A stretch of 64,000 nucleotides of DNA, taken from Cordylochernes scorpioides (taxonomy: Eukaryota; Arthropoda; Arachnida; Pseudoscorpiones; Chernetidae). The position numbers and the translations under genes are program-made. The number at the start of each line of letters is the position of its first letter. Positions within the stretch are counted from its first letter, which is position 1. The DNA lies in the NCBI GenBank assembly GCA_030710605.1, contig CP092880.1:10118016-10182015 (forward strand), given 5' to 3'. The notes beneath the pieces were generated by a model. It did not search any database. It had not been told where the DNA came from and saw only the letters and a list, made by a program, of their open reading frames with translations. Positions 32,470 to 43,856 of the stretch are shown here, one piece after another.

Positions 32470-33637
32470 CAGTCGAACCTCTTTAATTCAACACCCCAAG
32501 GGATCAGAGCTTTCGGTTGAATTAAAGGAAGTGTTGAATTAAGGTTATATGATTAGGTAATCATCTAACTCGCTAAAATTATATATTTTTTAAATAGCTT
32601 TGTAATATAAATTAATGATATTAATTGAAACCATTGTGTGTTTTTATATTATTTTCATGATTAACTTTTAGTATCAGTGACAAAATGGCATTAATACATA
32701 TTTTAGAAACATAAATAATTGTAACAAATAAATTTATTGGCAATGTGTTTCTTTTCAGTAATATAATCAAATATTAACTCTACAGACATTAAAATATTAA
32801 ATATAATATATTAAATAATATTTTATTCTAATTGAAAAATATAGCAGTTGAAAGGAAATAAATATGGTAAATATATAAAAAGAAAATTTTGAAATATTAT
32901 TTTAAAATAATCATGAAGAGATCTTTTAAAAAATTCCTTCATAGATATCTGTTTTTGCACTGAAATCCTATTCAGGATGTATTCCAGATGGCATTTTGAA
33001 AAAACATGCATGCCTTTCTTCCTCTGAAATGTCTTTTAATAAATAAATTTTAATGTATTAAAGGCATCCCTGCTGCTGCAGGTGTTATTGATTTTGTGTT
33101 TAAATCTTTTATAATAACACAGAAATGGAATATTGAAATAAAATGTTATCATAATCATTGTTGGATCATTTTATAAAGATTTATTTATTTAAAAAGAAAT
33201 TATTTATAAATTTAAAAATAGCTAAAATATTTCAATGTTAAAAATAAAAAAATAAAAATTATTATTGGTTAGCACATGATGCCGAAATTCCCGCGTAAAA
33301 AAAAAACAACAATAACATCCGCGAAATTGCGCAACGGCACTGCAAAGTGAAACTTAAACTAACCAGAAACCAAAAGTGCGCAGGCGCAATCGTATCGGCG
33401 CCCGCTGATGCCGATCGTCGCCGCCGTAATACCGTTTAGCGGTAAAGTTGCATGTAAAATAACATTCAACTGTCGAAATTCGAATTTTAAAATGGTCGAA
33501 CTATCGGAACTGTCGTATTATCGATACTGTCGAATTACGGTTTGTTATTTGATAGGCCGGAGGTCGGGACATCGGAACATGGTCGAATTATCGCCGAGTG
33601 TCGAATTGGGGTGTGTCGAATTAACGAGGTTATACTG
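32470..33637. mobile_element. Tigger/pogo-type element (1.17 kb)
   Basis: Ends CAGTCGAACCTCTTTAATTC and the complement of TCGTTAATTCGACACACC, TA at 32468-32469 and 33638-33639. GTCGAATTA motifs repeat near the right end. The interior (32630-33010) is related, inverted, to 26030-26510 and 43130-43510 in segments A and B. No intact transposase. Confidence 0.78.
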
Positions 33638-33639
33638 TA

Positions 33640-34270
33640 TCTTCTAAAATAGTAAATATCATTTTTAAGTGAATTCAGAGCCTTAATTTCTAATTGGCCT
33701 ATAGTGATGCATTTGGGGATATGTTTTCAAAGATGACATTATTGACATTAATATAAATGGAAATCAAAGAATCATATCGACAGAGGATATAGTTATATTA
33801 GTTTAATCTCCAGAGATGTTCACTATAGTTCAGGATATTGCTGTAGAGTTTACTACATTCTATTCAAGCCATAGTTGTGGGTTCACCACATGTCTACACC
33901 CACAGTTTAATTTTTACATTTTGATGTAACGATCTCAAGGAAATATTGGACATATCTAGTGGTTGTAAACAATATATAGGTGTATGCGTGTATATGTGTG
34001 TATATATTTAAATTTAATGATGTAACTGTAAATAAAATTCAAAGAATATCTCTATATGTAAATAATATTTATGAATCTTTCTAAGTCGCTTTCTGTGTAT
34101 CTTTCCATGTTGAATATTTTCTTTGTTATATTTGTATGTACATTTAACGCAAGTGTCCCTAGGGGGACATAGCATTTTGAATTGAAATAAATAACTAAAT
34201 GTTTGACTTTTGCAGGAATCAAGGGTCATTGAAACGACAAACAAAATTAATAAATTCTATAAAATAATCC
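33640..34270. other. Unassigned AT-rich stretch
   Basis: No recognised element or coding region apart from a TGTGTATATG-type low-complexity patch near 33985. Confidence 0.35.
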
Positions 34271-34469
34271 CTTGTATTAATATTGAGTAAAATTAATCAT
34301 TCCTCCAGGGAAAAGTGACTTTTCAAAACATTTTTATTCTCTAGCTTTCGGGCATGGACGTCCTTCTACAGGAGAAAACCTGGTATAATAATTCTCCAAT
34401 AGAACACAAGTTTTCTCCTGTAGAAGGGCGTCTGTGCCTGAAAGCTAGAGATTAATAAAAATGTTTTAA

Positions 34470-34795
34470 GACGACACTTGAAGTTACACCGCATGAGTTT
34501 CTTTTAAACGAAAAATCAAAATTTTTTTATTTCAAGGTAAAATATTGACTATTTTTAACCCTTTTTGGATGAGGTATGAAAAGGTGAATTATGAAGAGTA
34601 ATGACGAACGGAAAAATAAAAGTGTCCAGGGATGGGAATCGAACCCACAATGTTCCGCTTACCGGGCAGATGCCATGTCCACTAGGCTACCCTGGACGTA
34701 TTTTTCCGTTCGTAAATGATACATAAAGTAACTTATAATACAATATACTACACTGCGGCCTGTGATTGTAAAACGACACTTGAAGTTACACCGCA
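34470..34795 (-). repeat. Repeat T copy
   Basis: Minus unit with body, intact tRNA-like head (34625-34696) and the linker TACACTGCGGCCTGTGATTG. ACGACACTTGAAGTTACACC occurs near both ends in the same orientation (34471 and 34773). Confidence 0.72.
34625..34696 (-). tRNA. tRNA-like sequence, anticodon GGT, second copy
   Basis: Same cloverleaf as 19470-19541. The few differences fall in loops and the variable region and all stems stay paired. C33 and anticodon GGT are kept. A TTTTATTTTT stretch follows downstream. Repeat-borne. Confidence 0.55.
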
Positions 34796-34997
34796 TGTTT
34801 TAATGTTTTAAAAAGAAACTTTTCCTTGGAGGCATGATTAATTTTACTCAAAATTAATAAAGTAGTGTGATGTCATGTCAGGCTAAGCCATGAGAAACTG
34901 ATCTCTGATGAGAAACTACCTCTAGGAGAGACTGCTTCAGCAATGTTTTTAGGCTATGGACTTTCTCTCTTGGGGGATGTTCCACTTATATATACTC

Positions 34998-35610
34998 AAC
35001 AACAACAAACAACAACAACAAAAGCCTTTATTCAGGGCATTCCGCCCCATACAGGATTCGCCGTATTTACACGTCAACAAGAGGAGAGGGAAGAGGAAAC
35101 ATTTACAACAAAATAAGGTTTGTCTCACATTCAGTTACCTATTTACAGATAGTTCATCCTCCAGTATCCTTTGCCCTGCATTCTTTCTCATGCGCCCAGC
35201 TTCTGTGCAGAACTTAAAGTATCTAACAATCAGTAATTCATCATTCAGAGCTGAAGAGAGAAGTTGACATATGCGATGGTATCTAAATTGACCAGAGTTA
35301 GGGCTTGGGAAAATTTCAGGACGTTTTTCTGTTAAGAGAGGGCATTGGAAGAAATAGTGATCCAAATTATCATCCATGAGATCCTTACAAAGTAAACAGT
35401 TCCGGCCATTTTCTTTCCAGAAGTCTTTTCTTTCTTCCCTGAAAAATTGCCATAAAACTCTATGTTGTGCAACTAGTTTTTTACTTATATATACTCTCTT
35501 TAGTGGATTCTTGATGAAAGTGTATCACTGTACTGTGACAAATTCCCGTAACTTCAGCACTTATTTTTGTGACTCCTATGGCTTCTTTCCATTCTGGTAG
35601 TTTTGGAAAT
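34998..35610 (-). pseudogene. LINE-2 family 3' end fragment
   Basis: The complement of AACAACAACAAAAGCCTTTA is the LINE-2 3' tail, with AATAAAGGC then a (TTG)n-type run. The C-terminal coding part (35135-35377) includes LDHYFFQCPLLTEKR, the conserved end of the ORF (compare LHYLFDCAALSEERR at 56.7 kb). 5'-truncated. Confidence 0.75.
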
Positions 35611-35674
35611 TACAAACATATGCTTTGAGGATAGTAGAAATACATATATTAGAAATGCCCATGTCAAGCCTTTT

Positions 35675-36308
35675 TTTTTTTTGCTTATCCCTAGTACATG
35701 TGGTACAGGGGGATCGGTGAAAGGCTGGTTAAACTGTTTGGTTTTCGACCACTAGGACTCGGGTTCGATTCCCGCATTGGACACTTTTTTCTGTTTAGAA
35801 AAAAAAAATGCTCCAATGGCCCCCGATTCTTGCAAAAGTCCAACCCCACCAGCGAGTGCAAGTAACCAAACGGGGCTCTGGCATTTGTAAGTGCAAAGTC
35901 GAACTGCTTTTCACATGTGTAGACATGTGGTGCACTTACAGTAAAAGCAGTCGCTAACTACCCACCGTGATTATCATGGCCTGTACCACGTGTACTAGGG
36001 ATAAGCAAAAAAAAAAAAACATGTGGTACAGGCCATGATAGTCATGGTGGGTAGAGGTTAACGACTGCTTTTACTCTAAGTGCACCGCATGTTTACACAT
36101 ATGAAAAGCAGTTTGACTTTGCACTTATAAATGTGCCAGAGCCCCATTTGGTTACTTGCACTCGCTGGTGGTGTTGGACTTTTGCAAGAATCAGGGGCCA
36201 TTGGAACATTTTTATTTTTTTTTATTAGAAAAAAGTACCTAATGCAGGAATTGAACCCGGGTCATAGCGGTAGAAAACCAATGGTTTAGACCATCCTTCC
36301 ACCGACCC
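35675..36308 (-). mobile_element. SINE-S copy split by another SINE-S
   Basis: Minus copy with its T run and CCCTAGTACATGTGG at 35672-35709. The rest (36019-36308) runs to the head complement CCTTCCACCGACCCCC. The plus copy at 35710-36018 interrupts it. Confidence 0.85.
35710..36018 (+). mobile_element. SINE-S copy inserted into SINE-S
   Basis: Complete head (B box GGTTCGATTCC), body and A tail. The 14-bp duplication ACATGTGGTACAGG is at 35696-35709 and 36019-36032. Confidence 0.88.
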
Positions 36309-36624
36309 CCTATGTCAGGCATTACTACTTCTACAAACAATTCAAATATACCATTTAGGCATAAATTTCACATAAGGTATTTGTATGCCTAATTAAACAT
36401 CTCAATTTGTATATATTCTTACATGGTTAATTTATTATGTGTAAGCCAAAGTATTCAATGCTGGGTTCCAACCTCCTGAACAACACAGTTATAGCAATTG
36501 TTGACTGTCAACTAACAAAATTGCTATTGAGCTTGGTGTTTTAAGGAAACCATGAGATAAATCTCTTTCTCAAATAGATGCCTTAATATTAAAAATAGGC
36601 TTAATAAATATCACAATTATATTA

Positions 36625-36775
36625 TGATGCATTAGCGCGCCATCTGTTATCAAAATTCGGAACTATTATAGACGAGTATGTTTCTTTTTTTTTTTTAATA
36701 AACAATTTCTACTGCCCTTACTGCAATGGATACAGATGGGGCGCTAATGCATCATAATATAATTGTTCTAATAAA
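36625..36775. mobile_element. Short TIR element with ATGATGCATTAGCGCG ends
   Basis: ATTATGATGCATTAGCGCGC at the left and GGGGCGCTAATGCATCATAA at the right. A related copy is at 56140-56290 and its tandem copy. Confidence 0.7.
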
Positions 36776-36834
36776 AAACACAAATTGATGTTTGCGGAAG
36801 AGCAATTGCTCGAAGCATATTATATATTTATAAT

Positions 36835-37065
36835 TGTATGTAATTCTGCTGTCCTCAAAGCTAATGTCCATAGTTCATCTAAAATTCCCATTCCAAGAGT
36901 CTAGCCTCAGTATCACTATAAAAGGAAGATTGAAAAATGCAATATAACAGCGGTATGGTAGATTAAACTGACGAAACCGCTGGGAGGGTTCACCATTGAT
37001 GAGCCAGGCCCTCCCATTAATTTTTCCATTGCAGTAAGAGCAGTGAAATTATTTATTAAAAAAAA
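36835..37065. repeat. Dispersed repeat (GGGAGGGTTCACC family)
   Basis: GTAATTCTGCTGTCCTCAAA to GGCCCTCCCATTAATTTTTC. Copies at 47235-47460 and, inverted, 57890-58130 and 61588-61828. No coding content. Confidence 0.65.
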
Positions 37066-37139
37066 AAAAAAAGTGTCATACGTGCCTATAATAGTTTCAA
37101 ATACGTATATTCAAAGATATATAATGATTTTAAAACATC

Positions 37140-37149
37140 TTTATCACAT

Positions 37150-37187
<38 letters not shown>

Positions 37188-38072
37188 CGTATGATACATT
37201 ATATAATACAATGTTTACTTGAAAAAATGGCTCTAATACCTTTTTGCTTCAAAGCACTCTTCAAGCATTGCTCATTTCAAATAAAGTTATTGTCTTTCTT
37301 CTATTTCATGTTTCCACATATTCTTCTTAAGTCTAGACTTCCTTTTGTTTTGAACCTCTTCATGCAAACCACTGCTGGCTTTAAAATCGCCATAGTTCAT
37401 GGCATATGTGAACTGGGCACTGTTTTTTTTTTTTTTTTCTTCTTCTTCCAATTCTAGTTTCCACATATTTTTCTGAAGTATATATTAAATTTTGTTTTTA
37501 ACCTGTTATTCAAACCATTTCTGGCTTTAAAATTATTTGGAAATATGTTTTAGCCTAGGTTAAACTTGATATAGAACGCTTCGAAAAAGGCATGCTGCCA
37601 CTGTTTTTTTTTTTAGAAAGCCATTCTTTGTTTCTTTTCTTTATTTTGGAAGCCATTTGCATTTTTTCTATTTCAAATTTGATGGTTGCAAAGATATTCT
37701 ATTTAATAAAAGTATAATGTGTAAAAATTTATTTCACATACAGCAAAAATAAAATGTAAATGAAAACAAACAATGCCGCTAAATTTATTGTTTTGATATC
37801 GCGATCCGCGAGCTGAAAAATGCGTAAAATTTTGTTTTATTATTATTTTTTTAATTACAATTTTAAGTTCGTTATAAGCATAGTATTTTAAATAGATTTT
37901 ATTATTTTGGGGCCTAAAATAGGTTCGTTATAGGGGTAGTTTGTTATATTAAAAATCGCAAAGTTCGTTATAACGATGGTATTTTCAATGGAATGGAATT
38001 GGGAATTGCTGTGAGTTCGTTATATGGGAAGGTTTGCTATATCCAGGGTTCATATTAGCGGGGTTTTATTTT
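37140..38072. mobile_element. Tigger/pogo-type element, inverted relative of 27.5 kb
   Basis: Right end GCGGGGTTTTATTTTA with repeated GTTCGTTATA motifs. The interior (GCTCTAATACC, CATGTTTCCACATATTC) is complementary to 28250-28400. The left end is blurred by an (AT)n run at 37154-37185. Confidence 0.7.
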
Positions 38073-38084
38073 AATATTATTTAG

Positions 38085-38185
38085 TGAGTTAGATGAGTAG
38101 CTAATCATCTGACTAATTCAACACTTCCTTTAATTCAACAGAAAGCTCTGATCCCTTGGGGTGTTGAATTAAAGAGGCTCGACTA
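38085..38185. repeat. Tigger-type terminal fragment
   Basis: TTCAACACTTCCTTTAATTC, then CTTGGGGTGTTGAATTAAAG and AGGCTCGACTACTG, matching the end of the 32.5-kb element. Confidence 0.6.
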
Positions 38186-38296
38186 CTGTTATCAAGTGTT
38201 TAAACAAGATCGCAGATAAGAAAAAGATGCTTTTCTAAAAACCCTAAAATATTATTCTTAGAATTAGAAGTGAAAAAAAACTTTTTTTTAGATATA

Positions 38297-40205
38297 CAAC
38301 AACAACAATAGCCTTTATTGGGCACACATGCCATACAGGATTCTCCCTGTAGAACAAAATAAATAAATAACAAATTAGCATCGTAGTTATATACAAATAT
38401 TGGGTATTGACCTCGCCCAATTATCGAGATGGATCCGGTGTCTGTGCTAAATATTTTGATTGAGCTGATTTCCAGTATTTATAAAAAGCGAATGCAAAGG
38501 GTCTGGATTTTACGACTTTTGCCATTAAAACATAAGGCGAATTGCTATTATAACCGGTCTCTTGACGAAGAATTTCTCTTTCTTCTTCCATTGCCGTACA
38601 GTAGAACATGTAGTGTGGAAAATCGAGACTAAATTAACCGTTGCATAAGGTGCATTTTATGGTCTTAGTTTTCAATAGTGAAACATGATTAATTCTCTGT
38701 ACTACAAAAAGGCTTCTTACTTGTACAATGATTCTCTTTAAGGTTAGGGGGATATTGTCGTTCAGATAGCATTCCATTGTAGGTGATGAATGAAAGTATT
38801 TATAGTGAGAGTAGAGTATTGATTTTCTTATTCTTACATAATCCAGCTGCAAGGACTGATCGGTTGCCGTTCTAATAATTAGGGGGATTATCTTTGTAGA
38901 ATATTGAAGTCTGTGCATCCAACAAGCCATGAGAAGCCGGTGTTATTAAGTAGCTCTGTTATACTTTTTACCAGTCCGATATTCTGTTTTGAAGAAATTG
39001 AAATGTCCCACAAATGTGCCAAACAAATTGAAGGTAGCCTGCCGCCGTCCATTTTCAGAATTCTAGTCCAGAATTTTAAAGTTAGTTTTTTCACTGTGAT
39101 ATCAAGAGAGTTTCTTCCTGTTTCGGCCCTCAAAATATAGCCCGGAGTATAGCTTGGAAGGCACAGAAAACGTCTGAGAAAGGTATCCTGGATTCTATCT
39201 AAGATTAAGGCTTGATCATGTGCCCAGATTGGAGCCGCATAGAGTAGGACTGTCAAGATCATAGAATCCAACAATCTCATACCTGCATGGAAGGATTTGA
39301 GCTTGGACTCCAAAATAATCTCCCCCACAGCACCCATCGCGGCCATGGTCCTGCCTCTATAATTTAAGGCAACTTGAGTGAAAGAAATCTAAGGGTTTAG
39401 CGGGTAGCCCAGGTACGTATATTTTGATGTAACACTTAAAGGACTTTGACCCCAATACCATCTTTCTGAACGCGCCACCTTTCCTCCATTACAGAAAACC
39501 ATTATTCTTGACTTGTTTTCGTTCAGAGTTAGTAAGTTAGTTTCTAGATAGGTTTTCAGTATATTGATTTTCAATTGAAGGTTTTTTAGAATCACCGATC
39601 AAAACAATATCGTCGGCATATAGGAGGAGGTGTATGTTTCCGAAATTGGGTAAGTATATTCCTGACAACCCCGAGTCATCAAAAATTTTAATCAAATCAT
39701 TAATAAAGAGTAGGAATAGGCATGGGGATAGTGGGTCACCTTGGAGCACCCCCGAACGAATTTCAATGAATTCAGTGATAGAATTGTCCCAACGAACCGC
39801 AGTGGTCATGTCTTCATAATAACATTTAATTAAGTTGACAAATCGGTGATTCAGTCCTATTTTGACTAGTTTTGTCCATAGCAATGCGCGAGGAACCGTA
39901 TCAAAAGCTTTTTTTAAGTCTACGAAGAAAGAGTAACATTTACCTCTTTTCTTCCTTAGGGCAAGTTGGATTACAGATGTCAATATGAAAATATGATCTT
40001 GACATGAGTGAGCAGATCTAAAGCCCGCTTGATTCTCTGGGATAATATCATTAGTTTCAATCCAATTGACTAGGCGGGACCTAAGTATTGCTATAAATAG
40101 TTTCGCGAAATTGCTCAGCAGTGAGATTCCGCGGTAGTTGGATGGATTATCAGAATCGCCATTTTTAAAAATCGGATGAATAAAAGAGATATACAAGCAT
40201 ATCTG
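38297..40205 (-). pseudogene. LINE-2 family RT and C-terminus, broken
   Basis: 5'-truncated non-LTR element. RT (39537-40208) shows NPSNYRGISLLSN, IIPENQAGFRSAHSCQDHI, DLKKAFDTVPR, SGVLQGDPLSPCLF and catalytic YADD in LLLYADDIVLIGDS. It continues in other frames: thumb with ENKSRIMVFCNGGK (about 39530), AAPIWAHDQALILDRIQDTF (about 39230) and the terminal region (38421-38930). The 3' tail complement ACAACAACAATAGCCTTTAT is at 38297. At the 5' side it abuts inverted Penelope sequence at 40208. Non-functional through frameshifts. Confidence 0.87.
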
Positions 40206-40207
40206 CA

Positions 40208-40435
40208 TATATTATTGATATTTCCTCTTTCTTCCATTCTGTTAATTGTAGCATATATTTTTTTAATGAAAAAGGCTTCTTTAAATTGTCTCTTAAAGTA
40301 ATTTTTCTCATATTCTATTATCTTTGTCTCTTTTAGATTGAAATTATTATGTCATGTAATTTTTCTATGTTCTACAAGTGCAGAATTCAAAATATTATCC
40401 TACATTTCAGAGCATATTAATGGTTTTTCATTCAC
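40208..40435 (-). pseudogene. Penelope-like fragment, inverted arm
   Basis: The complement repeats 40690-40890, e.g. TTCTACAAGTGCAGAATT against TTCTGCACTTGTAGAA, and CTGTTAATTGTAGCATAT against TGTGCTACAATTAACTGG. This head-to-head arrangement is common in Penelope-like elements. Confidence 0.7.
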
Positions 40436-41340
40436 CAAGAAGCCAAAACCATCACATTACCATTTATAAACCAAAGGTTTGCAAGAGAGATTTCACTGAT
40501 ATATTCAGAAAGTATGAAATAAATTGCATAGAAACCATGTAACCATATATATCAACAGCCACAAGAACACCCAATTACCAAAAAGAGTAGTTTGATTTTG
40601 TAGTAAAATGTGAAAAGTGTGACCAATGCTATGTAGGGCAAACATCCATAACTTTTAAAATAAAGAATGAAAAACCACGAATATGCTCTAAAATGGGATA
40701 AAATTCTGCACTTGTAGAACATAGAAAAATCACAGGGAATAATAATATTTCAATCTAAAAGAAGCAAAGATACTAGATTATGATAAAAATCACTTTGAGA
40801 CAATTTAAAGAAGCCTTTTTTCATTCAAAAGAAATGTGCTACAATTAACTGGATAGAAGAAAGATGAAATATCAATGATATTGTAACATAGTATTTATTA
40901 ATTTTTTTTTTTTTTTTTTAACAGAGTGGTCATTTTCATGTTTATATCTTGCGACTCTGTAAATTTCCCTCGTGGCTTATCTTTTGTTTATCATTCATAG
41001 TTTGTCCTTGCCTGAAATAAATTGTTGTCTCCTCCTGAAGTTTTTGTCTTCCCTAATTTTCCACGTGGCAATATTTTAATTATATTTTAAAAGATTTTTT
41101 TCTCCACTTCTAATTCTGAGAACAATATTTTAGGATTCTTTTAGAAAACTATCTTCTTCCTATCTGCCATCTTAGACTCTTGATAACAGCATGCTGTGAT
41201 ATATTTCTCATTCTGTTCTTTTGATTGATGATGGTAACAATGCTGTTACCAAAACATCACATTCTACTTATTTGGATATGGTCTTTTTATAATGTGTTTA
41301 TAATCTATAATCCAAATTGTGCCTTATCAAATAATATAAT
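40436..41340 (+). pseudogene. Penelope-like element 3' part: GIY-YIG endonuclease and end repeat
   Basis: Translation at 40600-40830 gives VVKCEKCDQCYVGQTS, then SALVEHRKITGNN and a FKEAFFHSKE block, matching the GIY-YIG endonuclease end of Penelope-like reverse transcriptases. Stops interrupt it. Downstream, 41228-41265 carries a decayed TGATGATGGTAACAATGCTG hairpin motif and then TTTGGATATGGTC and CCAAATTGTGCCTTATC, the end sequence that also occurs alone elsewhere. This links those solitary palindromes to Penelope-like elements. Confidence 0.75.
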
Positions 41341-41574
41341 ATATGGGATTATTGGAGCCTCTACCTCAAAGAAGATCACAAGTCCTGGGGGTGGCCATTA
41401 AGCTCTCCCTTCTTTCACTGTTATATCACCACTTGTTGCCATACAACCTACTCTAGGTGATTTCTACTGGAATTTTATAGAAAACTCTTATTACAATAAT
41501 TGATTTTATTCTTCCTCTGTCATACAAATGGTCAGTCAAGAGAGGGAAGGTAGAGAAGATTTCCAGTGGTTGTT

Positions 41575-42025
41575 GGTCGAGCTTGTGGGAGGCCAGGTAC
41601 ATTATTGGAGATGGTATTGAAGAAATGGCCATGTCTCAGGTTGTTGGTCCCTTTGAATCACTTTGTAGGAGAAAGATGCCAGGTAGAGTGGAGTGGTATT
41701 GAAGAACATGAAGGGAGAATCAGCTATTTCCAGTATCTTGGTCCCTTTGAAGCCAGCTTGTAGGAGGCCAGGTACATTATTAGAGATGGTATTGAAGAGG
41801 ATGGTCATTTCCAGTATCTCAGATTGTTGGTCCCATTGAATCACTTTGTAGGAGAAAGATGCCAGGTAGAGTGGAATGGTATTGAAGAGCATGAAGGGAG
41901 AATCAGCTATTTCCAGTATCTTGGTCCCTTTGAAGCCAGCTTGTAGGAGGCCAGGTATATTGGGAAGATATTGAAGAAGATGAAGGGAGAGTATCTCAGG
42001 TTGTTGGTCACATTGAATCACTTCT
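41575..42025. repeat. Minisatellite, partner of 24474-24950
   Basis: Same units, different arrangement. The minus strand is open for 139 codons (41602-42021), with FKGTKILEIADSPFM recurring. Confidence 0.8.
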
Positions 42026-42401
42026 TGGGATGCCAGGATAAGAGAGAGGAGCAGGGGTCTTATGACAATAGAAAGATGATTTGGGGCTCAGATGGTTGAG
42101 TGTTGGTTCAAGAAATTCCATTTTAAATCCAAGAGGTATCTTGTAGACGTCACCAGACAGGATGTAAGAAGTCTTCAGCTGGAGGTTCACCGATATCAAG
42201 GGATTTATTCCAAGGGGCTTATTGATCAGAGCAAATGATAATGAGAAAATTGATATTCTCCATCATTAGAACAATTCCTTCTTGAGATTCCCCGCAGGAG
42301 ATTTGATGGTTGGTTTCCAGCAGGCAGGACTTCAGTTGATCAGAGGACTTCAAGGGACCCAAGGATGAGAGCCTGGCATCAGGGAGGGGACCATCCGAAC
42401 T

Positions 42402-43021
42402 GTGTTGAGACGGACCAGTGAAAGAGATGGAATGCCCAAAGACGGTTTTTCTAGACCATGTCTAACTCATTTCAAAGCTGTAGTTCTGCCAAGTTACTTA
42501 ATGGTAGTGTACCCAACAATTATGCTTACTGCAACATTAGTTAACTCTGCTGTATTAGTAGTGCCTAGGGTCAGATCCTGTACCACTCTCTATTCCAGCA
42601 ATCAGAATTATATTGGAATATGCCACGTTTTATATTATAGGTTTGTCTCGTTCCGTATTGCCGGGCTTAGGGACCTGATTAAAAAATTTTGAATTGAAAA
42701 TGCCAATGGAAAAAGAATTTTGAGTAAAAAATGCCAATGCTTCCCTATAGCTTTAAGCCCTTAAAGGTCCCTTAGCCTGACAAAGCAAAATAAAACAATC
42801 CTATAAATGAAACGTGGATATCCAATATAATCTGAATATCTGAAATAGAAAATGGCACAAGGCCAAACCAGAGACACAACGGACACAACAGCTTTAACTA
42901 TTGCTACAGGTAAACATAAGAGAGGGTACACTACCAAGAAGCAGCCTAACAGAACTACAACAGTGAAACAAGCTAGGCACAGCCTAGGAAAAACACGCCT
43001 AAGGACATCCATCTCTGACAC
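42402..43021. repeat. Inverted-repeat pair with hydrophobic frames, partner of 25306-25960
   Basis: Plus frame 42402-42692 (96 codons) and minus frame 42761-43021 (86 codons). Both are kept open as in segment A, with few amino-acid differences. Confidence 0.65.
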
Positions 43022-43544
43022 CAGTCAAATCTCAACTACAACAATGGAACAATCCTTGGATACCATTTCTTTACTTTTTTTTTATCTAAATAATTTTAGA
43101 GTTACATTATTATGTGTGTGGAAAAACAAAAAATATAGAAGAAATAGACTTACTCAAAACTTTTTTTTATTTGTAAGACATTACAGAGGAGGGAAGACAT
43201 GTTTTTTGAGAATAGATCAGCTGGAATGTAGGATTTCATTGTACAAAAACAGAGAGACATCTATAAAGGAATTCTTTAAAAGATCTTCAGAATTATTTTT
43301 TAAAATAAAATTAAAATAATTTTCTTTTTATTTTCCATATTTATTTACTTTTCAACTGCTACTATTCAATTAGATTAAACTTTTATCTATATGTTATGTA
43401 CAGTATAATCATTTATATGTTTTGAAAATATGTATTAATGCCATTTTGTCCTTGACACTGAAAGTTAATCATGAAATAAAAAATAAATATAAAAAAGTAC
43501 AAATGGTTTCAATTATTATTATAGCTATTTAAGAGTGAATTCGA

Positions 43545-43856
43545 GGGTAGGTGGAAGGATGGTCTAAACTGTTGGTTTTCAACCGCTACGACCCAGGTTC
43601 GATTCCCGCATTGGGCACTTTTATGTTTAAAAAAAAAAATGCTCCAATGGCCCCCGATTCTTGCAAAAGTCCAACCCCACCAGCGAGTGCAAGTAACCAA
43701 ACGGGGCTCAAGCACATTTGTAAGTGCAAAGTCTAACTGCTTTTCACATGTGTAGACAATGTGGTGCACTTACAGTAAAAGCAGTGGCCTACTTCTACCC
43801 ACCATGATTATCATGGCCTGTACCACGTGTAATAGGGATAAGCAAAAAAAAAAAAA
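43545..43856 (+). mobile_element. SINE-S copy
   Basis: Head with GGTTCGATTCC B box near 43596, body and A tail. The A tail is directly followed by a DDE-type element. Confidence 0.85.

Larger units (their letters stand above)
34275..34862. repeat. Large palindrome interrupted by repeat T
   Basis: Outer arms GAGTAAAATTAATCATTCCT (34275) and its complement near 34835. Inner arms are around AGGAGAAAACC/GTTTTCTCCTGTAGAAGG, with a hairpin GGGCGTCTGTGCC followed by GAAAGC (about 34427-34445). Repeat T (34470-34795) is inserted in the right arm, flanked by TGTTTTAA (34462-34469, 34796-34803). Confidence 0.7.
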
